A stretch of 64,000 nucleotides of DNA, taken from Agromyces protaetiae. Lineage in GTDB: Bacteria > Actinomycetota > Actinomycetes > Actinomycetales > Microbacteriaceae. The notes under the pieces were generated by a model. That model saw only the letters and a program-made list of their open reading frames with translations. It made no database searches and had not been told where the DNA came from. This document shows positions 36,184 through 44,879 of the stretch, piece after piece (positions within the stretch are counted from its first letter, which is position 1; each line of letters begins with the position of its first letter). The stretch is from NCBI RefSeq assembly GCF_030866785.1, contig NZ_CP133018.1, forward strand, positions 3,720,001-3,784,000, in the 5' to 3' direction. The translations under genes and the position numbers were made by a program.

Positions 36184-36303
36184 GCGCGACTCCCCAGCTC
36201 ACACGCGGGAGCCCTGCGCCCCCCGAACTGGGGTCAGGCTAGCGGCGCCCACCGACACCCCGGAAGCCCTCGCCACGCGAAGTTCCGGTGAACGCGCGTA
36301 TTC

Positions 36304-36356
36304 GCGCGCGCGGATGCCTCTGCTGCACATCTGCGCACGAGGCATCCGCCCGCGCG
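36304..36356. repeat. Hairpin built from an inverted decamer pair
   Basis: CGCGCGGATGCCTC and GAGGCATCCGCCCGCGCG form the arms around an 18-base centre. Each arm contains the dispersed decamer. It lies between divergent genes, so it is not an obvious terminator. Confidence 0.7.
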
Positions 36357-36410
36357 TGGGACATCGACCCCGACCCACCGCTCGGGTCGTTCCGACCCGA
36401 CAATGGAGAG

Positions 36411-37034
36411 GTGCACGACTCATCGCCGTCCGAGCTCGCCCACCGCCTCCTGGACATCGCCTATGACCTCACCGCGGCGTCGGGGCCGGCTGCCGTGTCA
36501 CTTCGCGACGTGCAACGTCGAGCAGGGGTGTCCGCCGCGACGGCGTACTGGCACTACAAGGACCGTGCGGACCTCCTGCTCGCGGTGAGCCGCCGAGCCA
36601 CCGCTGCACTCGCGGATGCCCTGGTCGATGCGATCGCCAGCCGAGCGGGCACTGACGAGTCGGACCTCTCGGCGGTGTGTTTCGGCTACCTGCAGTTCGC
36701 GCGTGACCATCGGGGCCTCTTCCAGGCGGTCGTCCTGAATTCCTCGATCGAGGAGCTCATGCACCCTGCGGACTCCGCCCGCGGGAGGGCGGGGCTGGCG
36801 GCGTTCGAGGTCTTGCAACGGGCCGTCGCGGACTTCGGGCAAGGCAAGGGGGCTGGATCCGGCACCGTCACCGAGACGCACGCCGACACCGGCGAGACCT
36901 CGATCCATGTGTGGGCGGCGTGCCACGGGATGGCGATGCTGCTGATCGACACGCCCATGGCGACGCTGCCCGAGGAGGAGCAGGAGCGCCTGCGGCACCA
37001 GCACGTGCGCTTCGTCCTGAACTCCGTCTCCTGA
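36411..37034 (+). CDS. TetR-family regulator
   Basis: The 207-residue protein has an N-terminal TetR helix-turn-helix (VSLRDVQRRAGVSAATAYWHYKD, about 27-50, quoted in part) and a C-terminal TetR_C domain (WAACHGMAMLLIDTPM). The GTG at 36411 is chosen; GGAGAG is too close to it for normal initiation, while GACAAT lies 6 bases upstream, so a leaderless message is possible. The palindrome at 37085-37099, just before the downstream RidA gene, is the likely binding site. Confidence 0.82.
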   Translation: MHDSSPSELAHRLLDIAYDLTAASGPAAVSLRDVQRRAGVSAATAYWHYKDRADLLLAVSRRATAALADALVDAIASRAGTDESDLSAVCFGYLQFARDHRGLFQAVVLNSSIEELMHPADSARGRAGLAAFEVLQRAVADFGQGKGAGSGTVTETHADTGETSIHVWAACHGMAMLLIDTPMATLPEEEQERLRHQHVRFVLNSVS

Positions 37035-37084
37035 GGCGTCGCGGCCTGCCGAACCGGCTGGAACTCTGCCTGGTCACCCTCTAA

Positions 37085-37099
37085 TTTAGCAGTGCTAAA
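37085..37099. promoter_or_regulatory. Candidate TetR operator
   Basis: TTTAGCAGTGCTAAA is a perfect 15-base palindrome with a one-base centre, in AT-rich sequence between the TetR gene and ridA. Its size and symmetry fit a TetR dimer. Confidence 0.7.
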
Positions 37100-37149
37100 C
37101 TCGGCCGAGGCGTCGCCCGACGCCGTGATCGCGTTCGAAGGAGATCCGG

Positions 37150-37557
37150 ATGACCGTGCACCTCAGCCACCCCGACGGCCTGCTCCAGCAGTCCGACTAT
37201 GCGCCAGTCGCTCTGGCGACCGGAACACGCCTGCTGCTGCTCGCCGGACAGGCCTCGGTGACACCCGCGGGCGAGCCGACCGCGGCCGATCTCGCGGGCC
37301 AGGTCCATTCCGCACTCCAGAACGTCGCGACCGGAGTCACGGGCGCCGGCGGCGACGTCAGCGACATCGCACGAATGACGTTCTACGTCGTCGGCTGGAC
37401 GCAGGACATGGCAAGCGACCTCTGGGAGGGCGCGTCACGCGCTCAAGAATCCGAAGGCTTCAGCTCGCCATTGCCGCCCATCACCGTGATCGGCGTTCAG
37501 GCGCTGTGGACCCCCGAGCTCCTCGTGGAGATCGAAGCCACAGCCGTCCTGAACTGA
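37150..37557 (+). CDS. RidA-family protein
   Basis: The 135-residue protein has the RidA/YjgF fold: LLLLAGQASVTPAGEPTAAD, then VHSALQNVATGVTGAGGDVSDI and MTFYVVGW. The C-terminal region PPITVIGVQALWTPELLVEI lacks the arginine found in true imine deaminases (usual form R-x-x-V near VxxLxxP), so it belongs to a divergent RidA subgroup that may act on another small reactive compound. AAGGAG lies 7 bases before the ATG. It is probably controlled by the TetR protein encoded upstream. Confidence 0.85.
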   Translation: MTVHLSHPDGLLQQSDYAPVALATGTRLLLLAGQASVTPAGEPTAADLAGQVHSALQNVATGVTGAGGDVSDIARMTFYVVGWTQDMASDLWEGASRAQESEGFSSPLPPITVIGVQALWTPELLVEIEATAVLN

Positions 37558-37585
37558 CCCGACGATCGAGCCACCCTCGGGGTGC

Positions 37586-38188
37586 TCACCAGCCGAGGAG
37601 GCTGACCACCCCGAGGGCGGCCGCGGCGACCAAGCCCGTCCAGAGCACGATGGCCACCGCCTGCCACAGGATGACCCACCCCTTCTTCACGCCGGAGGCG
37701 ACGAAGAACGCGGCGGTCAGCTGCGTGGGAAGCACCCACGGGGCCAGGATGCTGGCACCTGGGACGCCGAACCGCACCATCCAGGCACCCAGCTTCCTGC
37801 GCCCCTTGGACCGGCGAGTCTCCTTGGCGTCGCCGGACGGTTCGCCCGCGGGGCGATCCTCGGTCATGGTCGCCGTTCCGGCGTCGGCGCTCGCCTCGGT
37901 ACCGACCTCGGCGCCGGCCTTCGCGTCGGCGGCTCTGGCGGCACGACGGGCGACGACCGATTCCCGCACCTTCGAGCTGAGCAGCACGACCAGGATCACG
38001 CTCAGCAGGTTGCCCGCAATGCCCGCCAGCGCCGCCACGATGGGATTGATGCCGACGAGGATGCCCAGCGCGGCCGAGCCCTCACCCTCGACATAGGGGA
38101 TCATGCCGAGACCGGCCACGATCAGCGGCTGAACGACCTCGGGCAATTGATCTACGAAGTTCTGAAGACCTTCGTACGGACTGGACAT
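37586..38188 (-). CDS. Small multidrug export protein (Sm_multidrug_ex family)
   Basis: The 200-residue protein has four or five membrane segments. PLIVAGLGMIPYVEGEGSAA near residue 22 and GAWMVRFGVPGASILAPWVL near residue 135 are the conserved motifs of PF06695, whose members are called small multi-drug export proteins on limited evidence. A charged, low-complexity cytoplasmic loop of about 60 residues separates the halves. AAAGGGAAACCC precedes the ATG at 38188. The promoter region has the palindrome TGTTCTTAGAACA (38240-38252). Confidence 0.82.
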   Translation of the reverse strand: MSSPYEGLQNFVDQLPEVVQPLIVAGLGMIPYVEGEGSAALGILVGINPIVAALAGIAGNLLSVILVVLLSSKVRESVVARRAARAADAKAGAEVGTEASADAGTATMTEDRPAGEPSGDAKETRRSKGRRKLGAWMVRFGVPGASILAPWVLPTQLTAAFFVASGVKKGWVILWQAVAIVLWTGLVAAAALGVVSLLGW

Positions 38189-38239
38189 GGGTTTCCCTTT
38201 CTCGATTCGATCTCTCTGAACGAAGTCGAGTAAAAACCA

Positions 38240-38252
38240 TGTTCTTAGAACA
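38240..38252. promoter_or_regulatory. Palindromic operator before the export-protein gene
   Basis: TGTTCTTAGAACA is a perfect 13-base palindrome. On the minus strand it lies between TTGACT and a TTTTAC about 18 bases further, a classical repressor position. The regulator is not identified in the window. Confidence 0.6.
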
Positions 38253-38320
38253 GAGTCAAGTCATTCAGGAAACCGGTACGACGTGAAGCCCGGGCGAGGG
38301 CAGCGGCCACGAGGTCGGCC

Positions 38321-38370
38321 TTGACCGTGTGCCTGGAACATGGTGTGTGCTGCTCGTCATGCATCGCCGA
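38321..38370 (+). repeat. Leader sequence shared with 40246-40293
   Basis: TTGACCGTGTG, then after a short variable part GTGTGTGCTGCTC and TCATGCATCG, occurs before both peptidase paralogues and includes their start codons. TTGACC may serve as a -35 element; no good -10 follows. Confidence 0.7.
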
Positions 38371-40158
38371 CACCCCACCGAATCCTCGCGTCCCACCTCG
38401 TCCGAGCACCGCAGAACATTGCGGCGCACGATCTGGGGCGCCGTCATCGCGGCGGTGGCCGCGATAGCTGCAGTCGCGATCGTGGTCGTCGGGATCACGG
38501 GCACGGACTCGCCGGCGCCTTCAGCGACGGCTTCGGCGACGCCGGACATCGAGCAGCTGGCCGGACCGCTCGCGTCGCAGACGCTCGACTGGCACGCATG
38601 CGACTTCTCCGACCCGATCACGGCGCCCCTCCCTGACGTCGACGTATCGAACGTCGAGTGCGCGACGGTACAGGTGCCCAGGGACTGGCACGACAGCACC
38701 TCGCCGGCGACCTGGGACGTGGAGATCTCACAGGCCCGCAACGTCGAGGCCGGCGCCGAGAGCGCCACGACGCTGTTCTTGCACCCCGGTGGCCCGTTCA
38801 GCGGGCTGTCCTTCGCGGCCACCACGCAGCACGCGACGCCCGAGCTGCGGCCGACGACGAACTACGTGAGCTTCGACCAGCGCGGTCTCGGACAGTCGAG
38901 CAGCGTGGTGTGCGAGTACGAGTACGACGCAGCCGGGGGTGCGGCCGCCGACGCGCGTGCGGCCGGGGAGGCGTGCTCGCAGCACGCAGACTTCGCCACC
39001 ATGACGAGCGAGCAGATCGCGTACGACATGGACCTCATCCGGCACCTGCTGGGAGCCGAGACCGTGTCGTACCTCGGCTACTCCTATGGCACGTGGCTCG
39101 GGACGTGGTTCGGCAACCTGTTCGCCGAGAACATCGACCGGATGGTCCTGGACTCGGTGATCGACGGCTCGAGTCCGACCTACGAGAAGAGTTTCACGGA
39201 CCAGTCCCGCGCCATCGACCGGCACTTCGAGATCCACATGATGAACTGGCTCGCGCGGAACGACGCCGTCTACGGCCTGGGCACCGACCCCGAGGCGATC
39301 CTCGACCGGTACTTCGAGGCGACGGCCGGCACCGAGGCCGACGATGCCGCGTATCTCGTGTGGTCCGCGACCGGCGCCGTCACCGCGTTCAACAAGAACG
39401 TGCTGTACCCGATCGCGGGTGAGGTGGTGGTCCAGCTCATCGCGGACGGGGAGTCGGGACTGCCGGGGACCGCGCCGGAACGCGCGGTCCGGACGATCGA
39501 GCGGATGGATACCGCCGTCCTGCCCGAGGCCGACCGGCCCGCCGTCCTGGCAGCGGTCGAGACCTCGACCACTCAACCCGTGGCGGATCCCGAGACTGGA
39601 CTCGTCGAGTCGAGCCTCCCGAGCGCCTTCGACTACTCCCGATGCGCCGACGGGCAATGGACCCAGGGCTCGTCGTACTGGGCGGAGGCCAACGAACAGA
39701 CCGCGGAAGCCTCGCCGCTGGCTGCCCAGCTGCGCCGCGTCGACACGGCGCCGATGTGCGCGTTCTGGCCGACCGAGGTCAAGATGCCTCCGATCGCGAG
39801 CAACTTCCCGGCGACGATCGTGGTGCAGAGCGAGCTCGATGCGCTCACGCCGTGGGAGCAGGGACGCGACCTGGTGGCGGCGCTTCCCGACGCCACCTCG
39901 CTCGTGGTCGACAATGAAGGCGTCCACGGCGTGTTCCCCTACAACACCGCCGAGGTGGACGAGCCGTTGATCGAGTTCCTGCTCGGCGGCGAGCGTCCAT
40001 CCGGGACGATCGTCGCCCCCGCGAAACCGCTCCCGCTCGAGCAGAGGACGTTCGAGTCCTGGGCGCCGCTGCGCGGCGACGCGGAACACGACGGACCCGC
40101 GGTGGTCGACCCGGCGACTCCGGCGGAGACCGCCGTGATCATCGACCCCGCGACGTGA
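38359..40158 (+). CDS. Membrane-anchored alpha/beta-hydrolase (TAP-type peptidase), paralogue 1
   Basis: The 599-residue protein has an N-terminal membrane segment (about 24-48) with no lipobox. The alpha/beta-hydrolase domain has the nucleophile Ser242 in GYSYGTW and an oxyanion region FLHPGGPFSG; the C-terminal part (about 480-560) carries ELDALTP (Asp) and EGVHGVF (His), as in TAP/SlpE-type tripeptidyl aminopeptidases. These enzymes remove tripeptides from exported proteins or degrade peptides at the cell surface. The start and leader (38321-38370) are nearly the same as those of the downstream paralogue. The protein lacks the usual FNPGGPGGSG form of the oxyanion loop. Confidence 0.85.
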   Translation: MHRRHPTESSRPTSSEHRRTLRRTIWGAVIAAVAAIAAVAIVVVGITGTDSPAPSATASATPDIEQLAGPLASQTLDWHACDFSDPITAPLPDVDVSNVECATVQVPRDWHDSTSPATWDVEISQARNVEAGAESATTLFLHPGGPFSGLSFAATTQHATPELRPTTNYVSFDQRGLGQSSSVVCEYEYDAAGGAAADARAAGEACSQHADFATMTSEQIAYDMDLIRHLLGAETVSYLGYSYGTWLGTWFGNLFAENIDRMVLDSVIDGSSPTYEKSFTDQSRAIDRHFEIHMMNWLARNDAVYGLGTDPEAILDRYFEATAGTEADDAAYLVWSATGAVTAFNKNVLYPIAGEVVVQLIADGESGLPGTAPERAVRTIERMDTAVLPEADRPAVLAAVETSTTQPVADPETGLVESSLPSAFDYSRCADGQWTQGSSYWAEANEQTAEASPLAAQLRRVDTAPMCAFWPTEVKMPPIASNFPATIVVQSELDALTPWEQGRDLVAALPDATSLVVDNEGVHGVFPYNTAEVDEPLIEFLLGGERPSGTIVAPAKPLPLEQRTFESWAPLRGDAEHDGPAVVDPATPAETAVIIDPAT

Positions 40159-40283
40159 GACGCCGGCGGCGCCGGGGGCCCGCCCATGGCCGTGCGGAAG
40201 CAGTGGTGTGCTCGGGACCACGGTCGCGTGCGAGGGCGAGCAGACTTGACCGTGTGGTGGGGACACAGTGTGTGCTGCTCCTC

Positions 40284-41897
40284 ATGCATCGTTCCGATCA
40301 GCTCCAGCCACGACCTGTTCCCCGCCGCCGGCCCGGCGGCCGGCCACTCGGCCGACTGCCCCTGATCGCCGCCGTCGCAGCCCTCACCGCCGTCCTGGCG
40401 GCGTGCACCGCGCCCGGCGGCGTGCCCGCCGACGACCCGCGCAATCGGCCGATCGACCGATTCGACACCCAGGAGCTCGCCTGGGAGGGATGCGAGGACT
40501 ACGCCACCACCGCGCAGGACGACGAGGTCTTCGCGGCGGTGCCCACCGCGGAATGCGCCCGCCTCGAAGTACCCATGGACTACGCCGACCGTGAGGGCGC
40601 CACCGCCTCGGTGGCGGTCGTTCGTATCCCGGCGCGCGGCGAGTCGCTTGGGCCGCTGCTGTTCAATCCGGGCGGCCCTGGCGGATCCGGGCTGATCGGT
40701 ACCGTCGCGGCATCCGCACTCATGTCGGAGAGCGCCATCACCGAGCGGTTCGACCTCGTAGGGTTCGACCCGCGGGGCGTCGGCGCGACCGAGCCCGCCG
40801 TGGACTGTCGCCTCACCGATGACTCGCCCGAGGCCGCAGCGCTGCTGCAGCAGCTCGGCTCCGTCACGCCGTCGTTGACCGAGGCCGACACGACGGCCCT
40901 CGCCGAGCGGTGCGCCGACGGTTCGGGAGGTATGGACGCGCTCGCGCACGTGGGCACACGCACCACCGCGAACGACATGGACGTCCTCCGCGAGGCACTC
41001 GGCGAGGACGAGCTGAACTTCCTCGGGCAGAGCTACGGCACCCGCCTCGGCGCCGTCTACGCCGAGCAGTTCCCGAACCGCGTCCGCGCCATGGTGCTCG
41101 ACGGCGCATTCGACCCCGACCTGAGCTCGCAGGATCGTCTGCTGGCCTCGTACGTCGGCTTCCAGAGCGCATTCGACGCCATGGCTGCGGCGTGCGCCGC
41201 CGAGGCGGACTGCCCGCTGGGAACCGACCCAGCCGGATGGACCCCGACGCTGCAATCCATCATCCAGCCGCTCGGTGCGAACCCGGTCCCGGCCGCGGAC
41301 ACCGAGCTCGACTTCAACCTGGCCATCAGCGGGGTCATGGCCGGCCTGTACCTCCCTGAGCTCTGGCCGCTGATCGCCGACGGCCTCCGCGAGGTGCAGC
41401 AGGGACGTGGTGACCAGCTGCTCGCGCTGGCGAACGGGCTGGGCGGGGTCTCGGCGGACGGCGAGAGCTCGAACCAGGTGGATGCCTCCCTCGCGATCAA
41501 CTGCGTCGATGAGGATCTGCTCACACCGGACGAGCTCGTCGAACTCCGCACCGACACCTTCGCGCAGGTCCCGATCATGGACCCGGGCGCACCAGCCGAC
41601 GGGCCGCTGCGCGACAAGTGCGCCGACTTCCCGGCGCATGGCGAGCTCGGGATCCCCTACGCACAGGACATCGAAGGGCTGCCCGGCACACTCGTCATCT
41701 CCATCACGGGCGACCCCACGACCCCGCACGCGAACGGCATCGCGCTCGCCGAGACGCTCGGGAGCACACTCCTGACCGTCGAGGGCGGCGGCCACACGGT
41801 CGTCGCACGGGGAGCCAGCGCATGCGTCGACGAGATCGCCGCGACCTATCTCATCGATCTCGAGTTGCCCGACGAGGCCCCGACGTGCACGCTGTGA
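40284..41897 (+). CDS. Alpha/beta-hydrolase lipoprotein (TAP-type peptidase), paralogue 2
   Basis: The 537-residue protein is a lipoprotein with lipobox LAAC (Cys41). The hydrolase domain has FNPGGPGGSGL (oxyanion loop), Ser250 in GQSYGTR, and the C-terminal TAP-like domain with SITGDPTTP (Asp) and GGGHTVVA (His). It is a closer match to Streptomyces SlpD/SlpE and tripeptidyl aminopeptidases than its upstream neighbour. The two genes arose by tandem duplication together with their leader and have since diverged strongly. Confidence 0.9.
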   Translation: MHRSDQLQPRPVPRRRPGGRPLGRLPLIAAVAALTAVLAACTAPGGVPADDPRNRPIDRFDTQELAWEGCEDYATTAQDDEVFAAVPTAECARLEVPMDYADREGATASVAVVRIPARGESLGPLLFNPGGPGGSGLIGTVAASALMSESAITERFDLVGFDPRGVGATEPAVDCRLTDDSPEAAALLQQLGSVTPSLTEADTTALAERCADGSGGMDALAHVGTRTTANDMDVLREALGEDELNFLGQSYGTRLGAVYAEQFPNRVRAMVLDGAFDPDLSSQDRLLASYVGFQSAFDAMAAACAAEADCPLGTDPAGWTPTLQSIIQPLGANPVPAADTELDFNLAISGVMAGLYLPELWPLIADGLREVQQGRGDQLLALANGLGGVSADGESSNQVDASLAINCVDEDLLTPDELVELRTDTFAQVPIMDPGAPADGPLRDKCADFPAHGELGIPYAQDIEGLPGTLVISITGDPTTPHANGIALAETLGSTLLTVEGGGHTVVARGASACVDEIAATYLIDLELPDEAPTCTL

Positions 41898-41928
41898 CCG
41901 GCTCCGCTACTTGCGTGCCTCCTCCGCG

Positions 41929-42729
41929 CTACTTGCGTGCCTCCTCTGCGCCCGAGAGGCGCTGCGCGATCGCGATCGGGATGATCGACACCAGGACGAG
42001 CACCACGGCGATCACCGACACGACGGGCGCCTGATTCGGCCGGAACATGTTGTTCAGGATGAAGATCGGCAGCGTCGTCACCCCCGAGCCCGCGGTGAAC
42101 GTCGTCACGATGATCTCGTCGAAGCTCAGCGCGAACGCGAGCAGTCCGCCCGCGAGCAGCGCCGACCGCAGCTGCGGGAACGTCACCAGCCGGAACGTCG
42201 TCCACACCCCGGCCCCGAGATCCGCCGACGCCTCCTCGAGGCTCGTGCCGAGCCGGCGCAGCCGCGCGATCACATTGTTGAACACGGTCACGATGCAGAA
42301 CGTGGCGTGTGCGATCACGACCGTCCAGATCGACAGCGGCACGCCCATGATCGTGCGGAAGAAGTTGTTCAGCGCGATGCCCGTGATGATGCCCGGCAAC
42401 GCGATCGGCAGGATCACGAGCAGGCTGATCGCATCGCGCCCGAAGAACGCGAACCGCTGCAGCGCGAGCGAGATGAGCGTCCCGAGCACGAGCGAGATGG
42501 CGGTCGCGATGAGCGCCACCACGACGCTCGTCGCGACCGCCTCCATGGCCCCCTGGCTCTGGAACGCGCGCGCCCACCACTCGAGCGTGAACCCCGGCGG
42601 CGGCCAGGTCAGCGAGGTCGAGGTCGAGAACGAGTTCACGAGCACCACGACCAGCGGCACATAGACGACGACCAGGATCAGGCCGGTCACGACACCGAGT
42701 GTGATCCGGGCAGCTCTGCTCAGACGCAT
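41929..42729 (-). CDS. Polyamine-type ABC transporter permease (PotC-like)
   Basis: The 266-residue permease has six membrane segments and the EAA loop EASADLGAGVWTTFRLVTFP near residue 170. It belongs with the PotB-like permease upstream. The C-terminal codons (AEEARK and stop) are followed by a near-exact 21-base tandem copy (TACTTGCGTGCCTCCTC appears at 41910-41926 and again at 41931-41947), a small local duplication. Confidence 0.9.
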   Translation of the reverse strand: MRLSRAARITLGVVTGLILVVVYVPLVVVLVNSFSTSTSLTWPPPGFTLEWWARAFQSQGAMEAVATSVVVALIATAISLVLGTLISLALQRFAFFGRDAISLLVILPIALPGIITGIALNNFFRTIMGVPLSIWTVVIAHATFCIVTVFNNVIARLRRLGTSLEEASADLGAGVWTTFRLVTFPQLRSALLAGGLLAFALSFDEIIVTTFTAGSGVTTLPIFILNNMFRPNQAPVVSVIAVVLVLVSIIPIAIAQRLSGAEEARK

Positions 42730-42750
42730 CCGTCGCTCCTGTCTGCCGGT

Positions 42751-43686
42751 CTAGAGGTTGTCGAGCGCGCCCGTGCGACGCACCAGGAAGAGGTACCCGA
42801 AGATGATCGCGATCGGGATGAGCGCGATCGCCGCCGCGAGCGGCAGGTTGTTCGCCGCGCCGACGTTCGTGTAGACGAGGTTGCCGAGCATCTGGCTCGT
42901 GCCGCCCACGATGTTCACCGTGATGTAGTCGCCGAGCGACAGCGAGAAGCTGAAGATGGTGCCCGCGATGACGGCCGGCAGCGCGAGCGGCCAGACGACA
43001 TGGCGCAGCGTCGGCCAGGTGCGTCCACCGAGGTCGGCGGATGCCTCGAGCAGCGAGTCGGGCACCCGCTCGAGCCCGGCGTAGATCGGCAGGATCACGT
43101 ACGGCAGCCACAGGTACGACAGCGTGATGATCGTCGCGGGCAGCCCGTAGCCGGGCGTCGACCCGCCGAACGGCGCGACGAGCCACTCGAGGATGCCGTC
43201 CTGCGAGAGCACCGACCGCCACGCGTACGCCTTCACGAGGTACGACGCCCACAGCGGCGTGAGCACCATGATCACGAGCACGCGCCGCATGCGCGGCGAC
43301 GCGACCTTCGCCATGAAGAACGCGATCGGCAGCGCGAGCGCGACGTCGATGAGCGTCACGGCGAGCGCGACGCCCACGGTGCGCAGCGTCACCGTCTGGT
43401 AGAGCGACCCCGTGACGACCTCGACGATGTTGTCGAGCGTGAACTCGGTCGTGATCTCGCCCGTGAAGGTGTCGACCGACCAGAACGCGGTGACCAGCAG
43501 CAGCACGAGCGCCACGATGTACACGAGGCCCAGCCAGAACAGCGGCGCAGCGAGCAGCAGTGTGAGCCGGAGTCGCGGATGTCTCGCGAGGAATGCCGAG
43601 CCCGCCCTCGCCGGCGAGCGGCGAGGGCGAGGGCGAGTCTGCACGGGCGCCGATCCGGGAGTCGGTGCCGTCCGGGTCTCGGTCAT
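42751..43686 (-). CDS. Polyamine-type ABC transporter permease (PotB-like)
   Basis: The 311-residue permease has a basic N-terminal tail and six membrane segments, with the EAA loop EASADLGGRTWPTLRHVVWP near residue 205. ATG 43686 overlaps the binding-protein stop codon by one base (TGATG). PotB-type permeases pair with PotC to carry spermidine, putrescine or related cations. Confidence 0.9.
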   Translation of the reverse strand: MTETRTAPTPGSAPVQTRPRPRRSPARAGSAFLARHPRLRLTLLLAAPLFWLGLVYIVALVLLLVTAFWSVDTFTGEITTEFTLDNIVEVVTGSLYQTVTLRTVGVALAVTLIDVALALPIAFFMAKVASPRMRRVLVIMVLTPLWASYLVKAYAWRSVLSQDGILEWLVAPFGGSTPGYGLPATIITLSYLWLPYVILPIYAGLERVPDSLLEASADLGGRTWPTLRHVVWPLALPAVIAGTIFSFSLSLGDYITVNIVGGTSQMLGNLVYTNVGAANNLPLAAAIALIPIAIIFGYLFLVRRTGALDNL

Positions 43687-44864
43687 CAGCCCTTGATCTG
43701 CTGCCAGGCGTCGGTCCACGCCGAGTAGTCGGTGCAGGTCACGTCGGTGCGGCCGTCGATGCAGTCCTCGATCGGCGTCGTCCAGTACCAGATGTTCTCG
43801 GCGTACGCGGCGTCCCCGGCGTGGTACGCCTCGCAGTCGCTACGGAACTCGCAGGCCTCGTCGTTGGACGGCGCCTCGCCGAAGTACTCCGTCGCCGCGC
43901 CGTTCGCCTCGGGGCTCGCGATGTAGTCGAGCCAGGCGTACGCGCAGTTCGGGCTCTCGGTGCCCGACGAGATCATCCAGGTGTCGGACCATCCGGTGAC
44001 GCCCTCTTCGGGGACGGTGACCGCGGTCGCCGCACCCTGCGACTCGAGCACGTTCTGGATGACCTGCCAGCTCGTGCCGACGACCGTGTCGCCGGTCGTG
44101 AACGCCTGGATCTCCTTGAGGTAGTCGGACCAGTACTCGCCGATGTTCTCGCGCTGCTGCTGCAGCACCTCGACCGCGGCGGCCAGCTGCTCCTCGTCGA
44201 GCGCGTACGGGTTCTCGATGCCGAGGTCGGGCTCTGTCGCCATGAGGTACATGGCGGCGTCCGCGATGTAGATCGGCGAGTCGTACGCGGTCACCTTGCC
44301 CGCGTACGGCGCCGACTCGTCGAACACGACGCTCCAGCTCGTGGGCGCCTCGGGGAACGTCTCGGTGCTGTACATGAGCAGGTTCGCGCCGTAGCCGTGC
44401 GGCACCCCGTAGTTCACATCGTCCACGGTGTTCCACGCCTTGTTCTTCAGGAACGGGTAGATGTTCTCGTAGTTCGGGATCAGGTCCATGTTGACCGGCT
44501 GGACGTCGCCCGCGGCGACGAGCCGCAGCGAGGCGTCGCCCGACGCCGAGACGACGTCATAGTCGCCCGTCTTCATGAGGTTCACGGCCTCGTCGGAGGT
44601 GCCGAAGGTCTTCACGGTGACCTCGCAGCCGGTCTCCTCTTCGAAGGGCGTGACCCAGTCGACCTCGGGGTCGTTCGAGCCGTCTTCGGCGTAGCCCGGC
44701 CAGGCGAGCACCGACAGGCTGCCCTCCATGTCGCCGAGCTCGGTCATCGCCTCCTCGGTCGAGCTGGTGCTGGTGCCCGACGTGCCGCAGGCCGCGAGCA
44801 CGGCGACCGCGGCGATCGCGAGTCCGGCGCCCGCGCCGCGGCGGGCGCTGCGTGTTCTCATCAT
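43686..44864 (-). CDS. Polyamine-type substrate-binding lipoprotein (PotD-like)
   Basis: The 392-residue protein has lipobox LAAC (Cys26) and the family-1 polyamine-binding fold: LSVLAWPGYAEDGSNDPEVD at the start, NYGVPHGYGANLLMY and CEVTVKTFGTSDEAVNLMK. Four Cys residues near the C-terminus (NDEACEFRSDCEAYHAG and EDCIDGRTDVTCTDY) probably make two disulfides. The start ATG 44864 follows GGAGGAG. The ligand may be spermidine, putrescine or another organic cation. Confidence 0.9.
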   Translation of the reverse strand: MMRTRSARRGAGAGLAIAAVAVLAACGTSGTSTSSTEEAMTELGDMEGSLSVLAWPGYAEDGSNDPEVDWVTPFEEETGCEVTVKTFGTSDEAVNLMKTGDYDVVSASGDASLRLVAAGDVQPVNMDLIPNYENIYPFLKNKAWNTVDDVNYGVPHGYGANLLMYSTETFPEAPTSWSVVFDESAPYAGKVTAYDSPIYIADAAMYLMATEPDLGIENPYALDEEQLAAAVEVLQQQRENIGEYWSDYLKEIQAFTTGDTVVGTSWQVIQNVLESQGAATAVTVPEEGVTGWSDTWMISSGTESPNCAYAWLDYIASPEANGAATEYFGEAPSNDEACEFRSDCEAYHAGDAAYAENIWYWTTPIEDCIDGRTDVTCTDYSAWTDAWQQIKG

Positions 44865-44879
44865 GGTGTTCTCCTCCAC

